DNA of 64,000 nucleotides from Streptomyces iconiensis (lineage in GTDB: Bacteria > Actinomycetota > Actinomycetes > Streptomycetales > Streptomycetaceae). Location of the stretch: contig NZ_JANCPR020000029.1 in assembly GCF_028657195.3 (NCBI RefSeq), forward strand, positions 1 to 64,000. The letters run 5' to 3'. Of this stretch, positions 1 to 8,363 are shown piece by piece. The notes below the pieces were generated by a model, which ran no database searches, was not told where the DNA came from, and was given only the letters and a program-made list of their open reading frames with translations. The position numbers were made by a program, and so were the translations under genes. Positions within the stretch are counted from its first letter, which is position 1; every line of letters starts with the position of its first letter.

Positions 1-137
1 GCTCCGGCAACAGCGGCTCGATCACCGCCCACAGCTCATCGCTGACCTCCCACGGCTTCGCGCGAGCCATCCTCACCCCCAACGAGCGCGATCACCTACC
101 CCTCCACCGTGCCACACAAGATCACTCTGAAAGGACC
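1..137 (-). mobile_element. IS5-family element, one end, with partial transposase N-terminus
   Basis: Bases 70 to 1 read on the minus strand encode the start of a transposase (MARAKPWEVSDELWAVIEPL), continuing off the window. This is the N-terminus of IS5-group transposases and nearly matches the start of the copy at 18661-19552. The outer end at about 124-137 (CTCTGAAAGGACC) matches the terminal repeat of that same copy. Only this end is visible, so intactness cannot be judged. Confidence 0.8.
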
Positions 138-343
138 TCTAAGACGAGCCACCGCCCGTCTTCGGATGCGTCGTAGCCCCTTCCGCTACCCCACCGGTGC
201 TGGATACCGATCACTGTCGCGGCAATGCCAGCGCGCGGGTACACGGTGCCGTGGGCCCCTGGGTCGGGCAGCGAGTCAGACGACCTCCACTCCAGACAAA
301 AGGTCCGCACGAGAAATGAAGAATCACTCTTTCGAGTGGCGAG

Positions 344-1093
344 ATGATTGCCGCCTGCCTCGAAGGGCAGGGTTCAAGTGCTGAATATCCGCAGATCCTA
401 AGGTCATTGGCGATCGGAAATCTGGCGATGAATTCCATCAACCAGAAACCCCCCAGCAGTCAAGATGAGATCCCACTCCCCGCAACCCCCGGGGAGTGGG
501 TCGACGCCAAAGCGGATTTCGGTCCGGGTTGTCTCAAGATTCTTGGTCACCCTGTCATGGAGGATTGGGAGGATCCCTACATGGCAGACCTCGCTCGCAT
601 TGCCACGTCGCGAAGGGGGCGGGTGCTCGAAGTGGGGTTCGGCCTCGGAATCTCTGCGGGTTACGTTCAGCAGGCGAATGTAGATGAGCACGTCATTATC
701 GAGGCGAATGCGGATGTATTCGATCGACTATGCGCATTCGCCCGCTCGGCTGATCGCCCTGTGCGACCCCTGTCTGGGCTTTGGCAGGACGTCTGCCCGA
801 GCCTGCCCGGAGGATGTTTCGATGGAATCCTATTCGACACCTACCCTCTCACCCGAGAGGAAGTTCACAGAAGCCACTTCCTATTCTTTCGGGAAGCTCA
901 TCGCCTGTTGCGTCCGGGGGGAGTTCTGACCTATTACTCGGACGAGAGTGATTCGCTGGAGTCACATATGGGGCCGCTGCAAGAGGCCGGGTTCCAGGAG
1001 ATTTCGTGGCACCTCTGCGCTGTGCAGCCACCACCGGAGTGCCTGTACTGGCAGAGTGGAACGTTCGTCTCCCCCGTTGTCGTCAAGACGTGA
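344..1093 (+). CDS. guanidinoacetate N-methyltransferase-like SAM methyltransferase
   Basis: The 249-residue product strongly resembles animal guanidinoacetate methyltransferase (GAMT). It has VMEDWEDPYM at residues 71-80, the SAM loop LEVGFGLGISA at 95-105, and DGILFDTYPL at 160-169. The last contains the acidic residue that in GAMT holds the guanidino group, and an acidic residue is also kept in the first motif. The C-terminal half keeps the family's LLRPGGVLTY and PPPEC signatures. GAMT makes creatine in animals. In bacteria such enzymes are sparse, so methylation of a guanidino or amidino group in a specialised metabolite is the likely role (inference). The start is uncertain: ATG at 344 or ATG at 428 would both work and neither has a strong ribosome site. 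It stands alone beside an IS end, with no guanidine-pathway neighbours in the window. Confidence 0.8.
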   Translation: MIAACLEGQGSSAEYPQILRSLAIGNLAMNSINQKPPSSQDEIPLPATPGEWVDAKADFGPGCLKILGHPVMEDWEDPYMADLARIATSRRGRVLEVGFGLGISAGYVQQANVDEHVIIEANADVFDRLCAFARSADRPVRPLSGLWQDVCPSLPGGCFDGILFDTYPLTREEVHRSHFLFFREAHRLLRPGGVLTYYSDESDSLESHMGPLQEAGFQEISWHLCAVQPPPECLYWQSGTFVSPVVVKT

Positions 1094-1883
1094 CAGATAG
1101 CGGGTGCCATGTCGATGACGCGAGGCCGCCCGCGTCACCTCCCCGATCATCGGGAGACCGCCCCCCGTGGACCTCTTCCAGGGCGGTGTAGGCCATCGCC
1201 CTTCCGGTGACGAACACCTGGTATCGCCGAGTTCCGACAGCTCCCAGGGGGAGGCTCGCCCTCGCTGACATCGCACCCTCCTGCGCTCGGCAGGAGGTTC
1301 GAACCAGAGACAGGCGCTGGTGATGGCGAATCCGGTGACCGTGAAGAGCGCGCGGGTCCGTCGCGCGCTGCGTTGTGCGACGTCGACTGAACAGCCACTG
1401 ACACCTGCCGCGGTCCCAGAAGAGCATCAGCACGTCCTCGCTCAGGGCGGCGAACGGAGTGGAGCAGCAGCCGCCGAGTATGTGACTACTGACGTGTGTG
1501 CGGCAGGCGTCCCGGGCTTGGGACCCGGCCCTTTCCGGCGCCACGTCCTGGGCGGCGAAGACGTACCGACGCCACCGGTCCGCGCAGGTGCTGCCGTTCC
1601 GCCACGGGCCAGTACGGCGCCACCGGAGGATCCGGTCAGCTGCCCTGATCTCGCGTCGGCGGCGCAGCTCGCGCAGCCGGGGACCGACCACTGCAAGCAC
1701 CGCATCGGCGCCATCACTCATCCGTCCACCCTGCCCCGGTTTGCACTTCCCGCAAAGACCTCTGCCCGATCGCGAGGTGGGTGCACCTTGGCCGACGGAG
1801 GCGGTTCCGGTGACCGCAGACGCACGATCCCGGACGGCGACACCAGGACGAGCAACCGATCAGGAAACCGATTGGTCCGGTGC
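1094..1883. other. gene-poor stretch with a possible HTH regulator relic
   Basis: No gene here is convincing. Open frames exist on both strands, but none has family resemblance along its length. On the minus strand at about 1721-1645 the translation begins MSDGADAVLAVVGPRL and continues RELRRRREI, which is how many XRE-type helix-turn-helix regulators start. The resemblance stops after about 25 residues. It is best read as the decapitated start of a lost regulator. Confidence 0.35.
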
Positions 1884-2606
1884 TTATCGGGGGGTCAGCA
1901 CGCAGAACTCGTGACCGTCTGGGTCGGCCATCACCACCCAGTCGACGTCCCCCTGGCCGATGTCGATGCGCGTCGCCCCCAGGGAGACGAGCCGGTCGAC
2001 CTCCGCCTGCTGGTCACTGCCGGCCGGTGGAGCGAGGTCGAAGTGCAGCCGCTCCTTGCCCGTCTTCGGCATCAGGGGTGGACCACCCCATGTGACCTTC
2101 GGACCGCCGTGCGGTGAGCGGATCGCGGTCTCCTGGTCCTGGTCCCAGACCAACGGCCAGCCCAGCGCCCGGCTCCAGAAGTACCCGGTCTCCTGCGAAC
2201 CGTCGCTCGCCAGCGCGCCGATGAAACCGCACTCCGCGAGGAAGCTGTTGTCCGGCTCGATGACACAGAACTCATTGCCCTCGGGGTCGGCGAGCACCAC
2301 ATGCCCCTCCTCCGGGCGTTGGCCGATGTCGATGTGCCGGGCGCCGAGTTGGAGCGCCCTCTCCACCACCTGCTCCTGGTCGTCGAGGGACGTGCTCGTC
2401 AGATCGAAGTGCATGTGGTTCTGGCCTGTCTTCCGCTCCCGGGCCGGGAGAAAGCAGAGCCGGAACCCGGTGTCATCGCTCGGCCGCAGCGTGATGCCGT
2501 CGGAGGAGCCCTCAGCCGTCTCCCAACGAAGAAAGTCCGCCCAGAAACGCGCGAGACGGACCGGGTCGTGGGCGTCGAAGCAGAGCGCGTGCAGGTGAGA
2601 AGTCAT
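1884..2606 (-). CDS. VOC-family (glyoxalase-like) tandem-domain protein
   Basis: A 240-residue protein made of two vicinal-oxygen-chelate domains, about residues 4-115 and 125-240. Each ends in the signature DPEGNEFCV or DPDGHEFCV. Such proteins in Streptomyces are small metal-dependent or metal-free proteins acting in detoxification or binding of small molecules, and the substrate cannot be predicted. The start is fixed by a strong ribosome site (GGGAGAGG) just before the ATG at 2606. The frame stays open a further 237 bases upstream, but that part has no ribosome site and is probably not translated. It stands alone. Confidence 0.85.
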   Translation of the reverse strand: MTSHLHALCFDAHDPVRLARFWADFLRWETAEGSSDGITLRPSDDTGFRLCFLPARERKTGQNHMHFDLTSTSLDDQEQVVERALQLGARHIDIGQRPEEGHVVLADPEGNEFCVIEPDNSFLAECGFIGALASDGSQETGYFWSRALGWPLVWDQDQETAIRSPHGGPKVTWGGPPLMPKTGKERLHFDLAPPAGSDQQAEVDRLVSLGATRIDIGQGDVDWVVMADPDGHEFCVLTPR

Positions 2607-3739
2607 TCGTACCTCTCCCGGTAGGGCAGGCGGGTCGTCCTGGAGCCTGCCCAGCCGGTGCCACCCGGTCAACTGTTCAACGCCCAGCGTTCGTTCGCTG
2701 CCGAGCCCGATCGCAACGGCGGGCTGTCCACGACCTCTCAGGCTCGCGCGGAGGCCGTCGAACGGGAGCGGTGTCCGGTCCGGTCCGAGGGCCTCGACAA
2801 GAAGCCGGCCGTAGCGGATCTTGCGGCCTTGTTTCTGTACCAAGGAAGCACTGCACCTGCTGATGCCGACACCGCCCTGGGCGCGGGCCGCTACCGCTCT
2901 CCCCCATTACCGTCTTCGTACCCCGCAACGGGGTTACCGGCCTTCGCAGTTGGCATGACTCCCTCCCCTTGTCGAGTACATGCCCCGGGGGGGTCCTGCG
3001 TTGTTGATGGGTTGGATGGGCCGTCGTACGGTCCGGAGGCACTGGCAGACCGCTGATTAGCCCCGCGGGGCTGCATGGGGCAGTGCGAGCCCTCCGTCTC
3101 GGGGCAGCGGCCGGTGGGTCAGTGGCTGACCAATCATTATGCGTTTCAGCCCACGTTCACCAGCCACGACTGAAAAGTTGGGCCGCGCGTGAAGAGCGAG
3201 CACCTGTGCCCGTGTACAAGTGCACACGGGGCGCCTCGGCCGGGCTCGCGGCGGACCCCTGAAACCCATCATCAGGGGGGCCAATGACGTCAGCGCCGTG
3301 GCAGAGTGCACCGGCTGGCCATCGGCTCCCATCGGCCCAGCTCAAGCCAATCAGGGCCCGTTACTGACCTGCGGGGACCAATCGATCCGATCAGCGTGAC
3401 CGGCACGTGAAGGCGCTGGTCGGGCCGGGGTCGCGAGACTAACCCCATACCAATGATCCTGAGCCTTGTCCCGGCCGCTGCTCTGCAAGGCGTTCGACTC
3501 TCTTGAGGACTTTGAGAGGACCGCAGCCGCGGCGCAAGAGCGCAACAGCGCTGGTCGGTTCGGGGCTGCGGGGCCTACCCGCCGGTCCTTGGTCCTGCCG
3601 CGCGCCCCGTCAGGGACCGCCGTCCGGGGGACTCGTCACGTTCTACGATCCTCCCTGCCGGCCCACGGCACGACGTCCTGGCGCTCTGCCCCGTCTTGTA
3701 CGCGGACCGTCCGTGTGCCTGATTCCGAGGGGGAAACCC
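2607..3739. other. 1.1-kb stretch without a supportable gene
   Basis: Open frames occur on both strands, but codon use and homology do not support any of them. The minus-strand frame continuous with the VOC gene (2607-2843) is protein-like in composition but unrecognised. The 3060-3460 part is less GC-rich. No RNA gene or repeat was recognised. Confidence 0.5.
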
Positions 3740-3922
3740 GTGTCCATGCTTGCTCTGGTGGTTGTCCTGCTGCTGCTTCTGGTCGGCCTGATGGCCGTCG
3801 GTGTGCTCGGCCACGCCGTCTACCGCCATCCAGCGCTCAAAGCGCCGTTGCCCCTCGCCCTGACCGGAGCCATGCTGCTGACCGCCACGGTCTCCACCGT
3901 GACCACCGTCGCCGCCCGGTGA
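3740..3922 (+). CDS. small two-helix membrane protein
   Basis: A 60-residue protein starting at GTG 3740, chosen because GAGGGGG lies six bases upstream. It has a very hydrophobic helix at residues 3-22 (LALVVVLLLLLVGLMAVGVL), a short basic linker (YRHPALK), and a second helix at about 37-58. No function can be assigned. It lies just upstream of IS debris, and any original operon partners may have been lost. Confidence 0.55.
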   Translation: MSMLALVVVLLLLLVGLMAVGVLGHAVYRHPALKAPLPLALTGAMLLTATVSTVTTVAAR

Positions 3923-4097
3923 CCCCGTGGGGCAACCCCCGAGCCGCGCCGGCGCGGGATGATCAGGCGCATCACCCGCCGCACCTCCCCCAGGAGCGGA
4001 CAGCCCGCCTCCCACGAGGCCAACAGGGACTGATCGTTCTCAAGTTCACGGTCGGCAACCCCACCCGGACCGGCTCCGGGAACCGGCCGGAACCTAC

Positions 4098-4300
4098 CTT
4101 GTCACCCAGCTGGTGCCGCTGCTCGACGCGATCGCGCCGATCCGGGGGCAGCGGGGACGGCCTCGCCGCAAGCCGCGGCACCTGTATGCCGACCGGGGCT
4201 ACGACTTCGACAAGTACCGCCGCCTGCTGTGGAAGCGCGGCATCAAGACCATGATCGCCCGACGCGGCGCGGCCCACGGCTCGGGGCTCGGCAGGACGCG
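4098..4300 (+). pseudogene. IS5-family transposase, C-terminal fragment
   Basis: The frame reads TQLVPLLDAIAPIRGQ, then YADRGYDFDKYRR and IARRGAAHGSGLG. This is the central to C-terminal part of an IS5-group DDE transposase, related to the copy at 18661-19552. The N-terminal part and the rest of the C-terminus are missing. It runs directly into a nuclease remnant, so the junction near 4290 marks a deletion or insertion scar. Confidence 0.75.
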
Positions 4301-4717
4301 CTGGAGAAGGAAGCCGCCGAGCACATCAAGAGGGCGTACACCAGCCCCGGCAGCACCACTCCGAAGAACCCGAAGAAGGACATCCCCGGCAGCACCGCGA
4401 AGCGTCCGCTCACGCGCCTGTTCGAGGAGAAGCGCCGAGAGGCCAACCGGAACCTGTCCATCAAGACATGCAAGGACACCTGGGGGAAGGACTACTCCGA
4501 GGGCGGCAAGTACGAGTGCGACGAATTCCCTCCGTCCTCGACGTACCAGGGCTCCGCTCAGCCCCGGTACGACAAGAACGCACCGGCGGACAACTACTCC
4601 GTGCTGCCGATCCCCGCGGATGACAACAACCGCGGCGGCAAGATCATCGCGGGGTTCTACCAGAAGAACCGCATCATCGACGGGTCCGATGACGGCTTCA
4701 CCGTAAGCGTGAAGTAG
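4290..4717 (+). pseudogene. NucA/NucB-type deoxyribonuclease, 5'-truncated
   Basis: About 140 residues resembling the C-terminal part of secreted Streptomyces proteins with a NucA/NucB deoxyribonuclease domain. The region around CDEFPPSSTYQGSAQ and the end (GGKIIAGFYQKNRIIDG, then DDGFTV) are characteristic. The signal peptide and N-terminal half are missing because an IS5 fragment abuts it, so the piece has no start of its own. A strong terminator follows at 4732-4770. It is a relic of an exported nuclease or bacteriocin-like toxin. Confidence 0.65.
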
Positions 4718-4731
4718 CCCACTTCCCGCAT

Positions 4732-4770
4732 CCCGGCAGGGAGGCCGCCCTCCGCGGCCTTTCTGCCGGG
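4732..4770. terminator. bidirectional terminator hairpin
   Basis: Nested inverted repeats: outer arms CCCGGCAG and CTGCCGGG, inner arms AGGCCGC and GCGGCCT. They lie exactly between the convergent nuclease relic and the minus-strand gene ending at 4775. Confidence 0.75.
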
Positions 4771-4774
4771 CGGC

Positions 4775-5239
4775 CTACAGCGGCCAGAACCGCAGCAGAT
4801 ACTGCTCCACCCCGTGCGGGACACCTTCCCGGGCCAGAACAGCCGCCTCATCGCGTCCCCGGCAGTACACCCGCAGACCCCACTGCCGCTCCAGCACCCC
4901 CAACTCCAGGGGCTCAGGCTGCGCACCGCTCACCGTGACGAAGGACAGCTCGCCCGACGGGCAGAGGATCTGCGTCTCCTCGCCGGCCTCCCACACCGCA
5001 TCCGGCCGTTCCTCAGGTCGTGCGTCCCAGATTTGCGAGGTCAGCGTCGCGCTGTGGGTGTGGCCGCCACTGCGCACATCGACCCGCATCTCGAAGGACC
5101 TCAGAAACGATGAGCCCTCCCAGTCGTCCGCATCGTCCGGGAACGGGACCGGAACCAGATCGACGTCAGCCTCCTGCACACAGAACTCGTGAAACTCCAC
5201 ACCCACATACCGAGTTGATTCCGCGATCAGCTCAGCCAT
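4775..5239 (-). CDS. hypothetical protein
   Basis: A 154-residue acidic, soluble protein beginning MAELIAESTRYVGVEFHEF. A good ribosome site (GGAAGGGGAG) precedes the ATG at 5239, and an alternative ATG at 5263 lacks one. No signal peptide, membrane segment or recognised motif is visible. Its position back-to-back with the nuclease relic, across a shared terminator, would fit an immunity protein, but that is only a positional guess. Confidence 0.55.
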   Translation of the reverse strand: MAELIAESTRYVGVEFHEFCVQEADVDLVPVPFPDDADDWEGSSFLRSFEMRVDVRSGGHTHSATLTSQIWDARPEERPDAVWEAGEETQILCPSGELSFVTVSGAQPEPLELGVLERQWGLRVYCRGRDEAAVLAREGVPHGVEQYLLRFWPL

Positions 5240-5586
5240 CAGCGAGCTCCCCTTCCGTAACATGACCCGACCCCCGACCCCCAGTGTGCTGGGCCGGCGA
5301 GGAGCCGCCGCTGGGTGACCGTCACCGCGCACGCGACCGGAACCCCGGGACGTGGGCCGGGCTGGTGTAGGCGACCCGCATACGGCGGCCCTCCTCGCCA
5401 GTCCGCACACCCGCACGGCGATCCGGTCCGGGCCCGCCACCAGATGCCGTCGAAGACCTGGCGGCGATCCCGGGGCCGCCGCCCCGTCTTCGGCTCGGCG
5501 TAGGCGACGCACAGCGGCTTCGTCTGCTGAGAGAAGGGCACTTTGTCTGCTGGCGAGGCTGCCGGGACCGTCGTCGCTGGTCGGAG

Positions 5587-5611
5587 GTGCACATCACCCG
5601 CAGATGTGCAC
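5587..5611. promoter_or_regulatory. operator of the toxin-antitoxin operon
   Basis: A perfect inverted repeat, GTGCACATC and GATGTGCAC with a seven-base spacer, lies 20 bases upstream of the antitoxin start. Type II antitoxins of the Phd/RelB kind normally bind such repeats to repress their own operon, so this is the likely autoregulatory site. Confidence 0.65.
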
Positions 5612-5631
5612 ACTTCTGTAAGGTGGTGTGC

Positions 5632-5892
5632 ATGACGGAGACGGCCTATTCGATTGTGGAAGCCCGCGCCCGCCTGGGCGCCATCGCACGCGAAGTCAGC
5701 GCCACCCGCGAGCCGGCCGCCATCACCGACCACGGACAGACTGTCGCGGTACTGGTCAGCCCCGCCGACGCCCTCGAACTGCAGGAACTGCGGGCACTTA
5801 CCGCCTACCGCGCCCGCCAGGCACGCGGCGAAGACGCCGGTGTCCCGCACGAGGAGGCGCGCCGCCGCGTGTTCGGCGGAGCTGGGGCGTGA
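5632..5892 (+). CDS. type II antitoxin, Phd/YefM-RelB type
   Basis: An 86-residue protein, MTETAYSIVEARARLG at the N-terminus, with the typical Phd/YefM arrangement: an N-terminal DNA-binding fold (about residues 1-55, with ITDHGQTVAVLVSP) and a charged C-terminal tail that would wrap the toxin. The ATG at 5632 follows AGGTGG. Its stop overlaps the toxin start by four bases (GTGA), so the two are translationally coupled. A perfect operator-like repeat lies just upstream. Confidence 0.85.
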   Translation: MTETAYSIVEARARLGAIAREVSATREPAAITDHGQTVAVLVSPADALELQELRALTAYRARQARGEDAGVPHEEARRRVFGGAGA

Positions 5893-6134
5893 GCTATCAG
5901 GTCGTCTGGGAGCCCGAGGCGCTCGCCCAGGCGGAGCGGCTGGCCAAGGACGACCCCGCCGGAGTGCGGCAGGTCTTCACCGCCGTCGACCACCTCGCCG
6001 AAAACCCGCGGCCCGACGGAGCGTTCGGCAGCGCCGACCTGCTACGCATCCACGTCGGTGCCTACCGCGTCATGTACGAGATCAACGGGCAGCAGATCCG
6101 CGTCAGTGCGATCCACCTCGGACGCGTGCGCTGA
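5889..6134 (+). CDS. type II toxin, RelE/ParE superfamily
   Basis: An 81-residue basic protein starting at the overlapping GTG. It has the RelE-like order: an N-terminal helix rich in Ala and Glu (PEALAQAERLAKDDP), then a beta-sheet core with LLRIHVGAYRVMYEI and VSAIHLGRVR at the end. RelE toxins cleave mRNA at the ribosome. The conserved arginine in GAYRVMYEI and the terminal histidine and arginine fit that family. Coupling to the Phd-type antitoxin supports the call. Confidence 0.85.
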   Translation: MSYQVVWEPEALAQAERLAKDDPAGVRQVFTAVDHLAENPRPDGAFGSADLLRIHVGAYRVMYEINGQQIRVSAIHLGRVR

Positions 6135-6378
6135 CCTCTCTCACACACACGCCAGACCTCGCGTCATCCAGGACGCGCATGACTCCTGATGTTTCCGGAA
6201 CAGGTGCTCGCGGTCAGCTGTCTTCGCTGCGGCCACCTCGCCGTGGCCGTTGCGCGAACGCTTCAGGGATGAAGGGTGCGCGGCTATCGGGCGAGATGCC
6301 ATACGACGGCAGCGGAGACTGCGCTGGCGACCAGCCCGATGAGCCGGCGAGGCATGTGCTCTACGCGAACGCGCAGCA

Positions 6379-6500
6379 GGCGGAGACCTCGATGGCGGGC
6401 ATGGTTCGTAGAGGGTGCCGTCGCGGAGCATCGCGTAGAGCACGTTGATGCGATGGCGGGCGAGGCGGAGGAGGGCTTGGCGTGGGTCCCCGGCACTCAG
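6379..6500 (-). pseudogene. IS110-family transposase, C-terminal scrap
   Basis: The minus-strand translation GDPRQALLRLARHRINVLY followed by AMLRDGTLYE is the characteristic C-terminal end of IS110-type DEDD transposases. Only about 40 residues remain. The flanks (6135-6378 and 6501-6830) contain no gene I can support. Confidence 0.6.
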
Positions 6501-6935
6501 CCGCGAGTAGGGGTTGCACCTGCCGCACACGTCAGTGAAGTGCGGCCGAACTGGCCATGCGACAGGTGGGAGGACCGGTGAGCGTGACCAACCGCGCACC
6601 TCTCCCATCCGATTGGTACGCACGACCGTCATGCGGACCCGGCTACGTGCCATTGCACCACCATCTGCAGCAGCCCGACGGCTGCAGGACGTACCCAACG
6701 AAGCGCCGCGCCCCGAGCAGAGTGACCGCCGCATGTGCGGCCCCTTCACTCCGGAGAAGCCAGTCGAACGCTCCACGACACAAGACGCCTTCCCGGCCGT
6801 CTCGTTACCCGACGAACCGGGTGGTATGCACGGCACAGGGCTCCGGGAAGAGCTACGCCATAGTTCTGGCTGCGGTGCACGAGTTGGATCGGCTGACCCG
6901 TATTGAAGCGGCACTCTCAGAGCTGATCGGTACCG

Positions 6936-7225
6936 CCCGGGGCACTGGCCTGGTCGTCCCGCACCGCCGCGAACCCGGCCAGGCCGAACTCCCCGCATGG
7001 AAAGAGGAACACAACACCTCCCACCGCAAGGTCCGCGCCCGCGTCGAACACGCCTTCGCCCGGATGAAGACCTGGAAAATCCTCCGCGACTGCCGCCTCA
7101 AGGGCGACGGCGTTCACCACGCCATGCTCGGCATCGCCCGCCTGCACAACCTCACGCCGGCCGGATGAGCGGGCAACGACGCTGGCCAACCAGCATGCCG
7201 TAGATCATTTACGGGACAACGCTTA
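6936..7225 (+). mobile_element. 3' end of the IS5-type element found intact at 16366-17239
   Basis: This stretch encodes the last about 77 residues of the transposase (GTGLVVPHRREPGQAELP to LHNLTPAG, stop at 7168) plus the terminal inverted repeat ending in TTACGGGACAACGCTTA. It is nearly identical to the reverse complement of 16366-16660, so the two copies form a 290-base inverted repeat about 9 kb apart. The preceding codons (6830-6935, GSGKSYAIVLAAVHEL) look like a fragment of an unrelated gene joined at the breakpoint. Confidence 0.85.
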
Positions 7226-7326
7226 GCCATTCAGCACAACTAAAACCATCAAGTTTCTGGAATAGAACCCGTATGCACGCCCGTGCTCTGAGTAAGACAG
7301 CAGGCCACGGACTCGTACGTGGGGCC

Positions 7327-7640
7327 TCAACTCACGTCGGGCCGGCGGGAGTCATGTTCCTGCTCTGGTGGATTCAGCACCGCTGAACACCCCATCTCCC
7401 TGTGGGGCCCCGGCTCGGGGCCCCACAGGCCGAGCGGCTGCTGACCGGCTCCGACGGCCCTTCCGGTGCGGGGGCTAACCTCCTCAACCTCCCCGCCCCG
7501 CGCCCGCTGCGCAGTTCGGGCGCGGTCTTCGCTGGCGTAGTCGACGTGTCCGCCGTGCGGGTCGAGTGCCGCCATACAGTGCCAGCAGTTCCAGACGCGG
7601 TGGCCCGGCCGCCGGAGCGGCCTCCGCAGTTACATCCCAT
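7327..7640 (-). pseudogene. small prophage-type protein with a frameshift
   Basis: The gene starts MGCNCGGRSGGRAT at ATG 7640 behind a good ribosome site (GAGAGGAAC). Short proteins beginning MGCNCGG are common in the structural regions of actinophages. After about 24 residues the plausible continuation (MAALDPHGGHVDYAS, then EDRARTAQRA) lies in another frame, so at least one frameshift is present near 7570. It sits close to the terminase relic and belongs to the same dead prophage. A terminator-like hairpin at 7401-7427 falls inside the shifted frames. Confidence 0.5.
7401..7427. terminator. hairpin, 11-bp perfect arms
   Basis: TGTGGGGCCCC and GGGGCCCCACA with a five-base loop. Very stable, and suited to ending transcription of the small minus-strand prophage gene. 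Confidence 0.7.
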
Positions 7641-7932
7641 GATCAGTTCCTCTCTCGTGGTGGTCAGGACGCCTTGGACCCGGCTTTCTTCGCGTCCCAC
7701 TCGGCGACGGCCGCGCACGCCTCCGCGCGCGAGCCCGGGTTCACGTCCTGCTTGCCGGGTAGCGCGAGGATGATCTGGTGGGCCACGGGCGCACGGTAGG
7801 GGCACGTACGCCTTGGCCCCGGGTCGGGCATGGTGCGTTTGCAGTGGTTTTGTGTGTCTCAAAAGGGGGTGTTGCGAAGTTTTGGGGGCGAAATAGTGTG
7901 CTGCGCGGACCACCCGACTGTCAGGAGGCTTC

Positions 7933-8316
7933 ATGCGAGTCAGACGGAAGATCGTCGCCTTATTGGGGGCAACGGCTTGTCTACTGGGAGGCACCGTCAC
8001 GGGCGCTTCAGCAGCGAGCACAACGGGCAGCGGAGAGGCGAGAGCGGCAGCCAGTCCCTGCGACTACCGGTCGTACACGAACAACTCGTCGTCCTGGGGC
8101 TACTTCAACGGCACCTACAACCTCAAGACGCGTCCCGCAGCCGAGTGCGGAGACGTCGCGCGCATCAGCAGCGGGACGAAATTCTACGTGTGGTGCTACG
8201 TCTACAACTACTACGGCAATGTCTGGGTCTACGGGCGCAAGGCCGGGACTCAGACCCAAGGCTGGACGTCCGGGGACAACGTCACCTATGAAGGCGGCTC
8301 GTTGAACCACTGCTGA
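7933..8316 (+). CDS. secreted SH3-like domain protein
   Basis: A 127-residue exported protein. It has a basic N-terminus (MRVRRK), a hydrophobic core at about residues 9-27 and a signal-peptidase-like site near GASAAST. The mature part (CDYRSYTNNSSSWGYFNGT, then VWCYVYNYYGNVWVYGR) has the small aromatic and glycine-rich strands typical of bacterial SH3-like extracellular domains and two or more cysteines that could pair. AGGAGG precedes the ATG. It is a single-gene unit with its own terminator at 8337-8363. The role may be in cell-wall or extracellular binding; no enzymatic motif is visible. Confidence 0.7.
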   Translation: MRVRRKIVALLGATACLLGGTVTGASAASTTGSGEARAAASPCDYRSYTNNSSSWGYFNGTYNLKTRPAAECGDVARISSGTKFYVWCYVYNYYGNVWVYGRKAGTQTQGWTSGDNVTYEGGSLNHC

Positions 8317-8336
8317 CAGACCCGCGCTGTCTGAAG

Positions 8337-8363
8337 GCTGAGGCCCCGAGCCGGGGCCTCAGC
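8337..8363. terminator. hairpin after the secreted protein gene
   Basis: GCTGAGGCCCC and GGGGCCTCAGC with a five-base loop, starting 20 bases after the stop at 8316. Confidence 0.75.

Noticed and set aside
1320..2117. 265-codon plus-strand open frame
   Set aside because: Runs into antisense of the VOC gene and shows no protein family; it is treated as chance.
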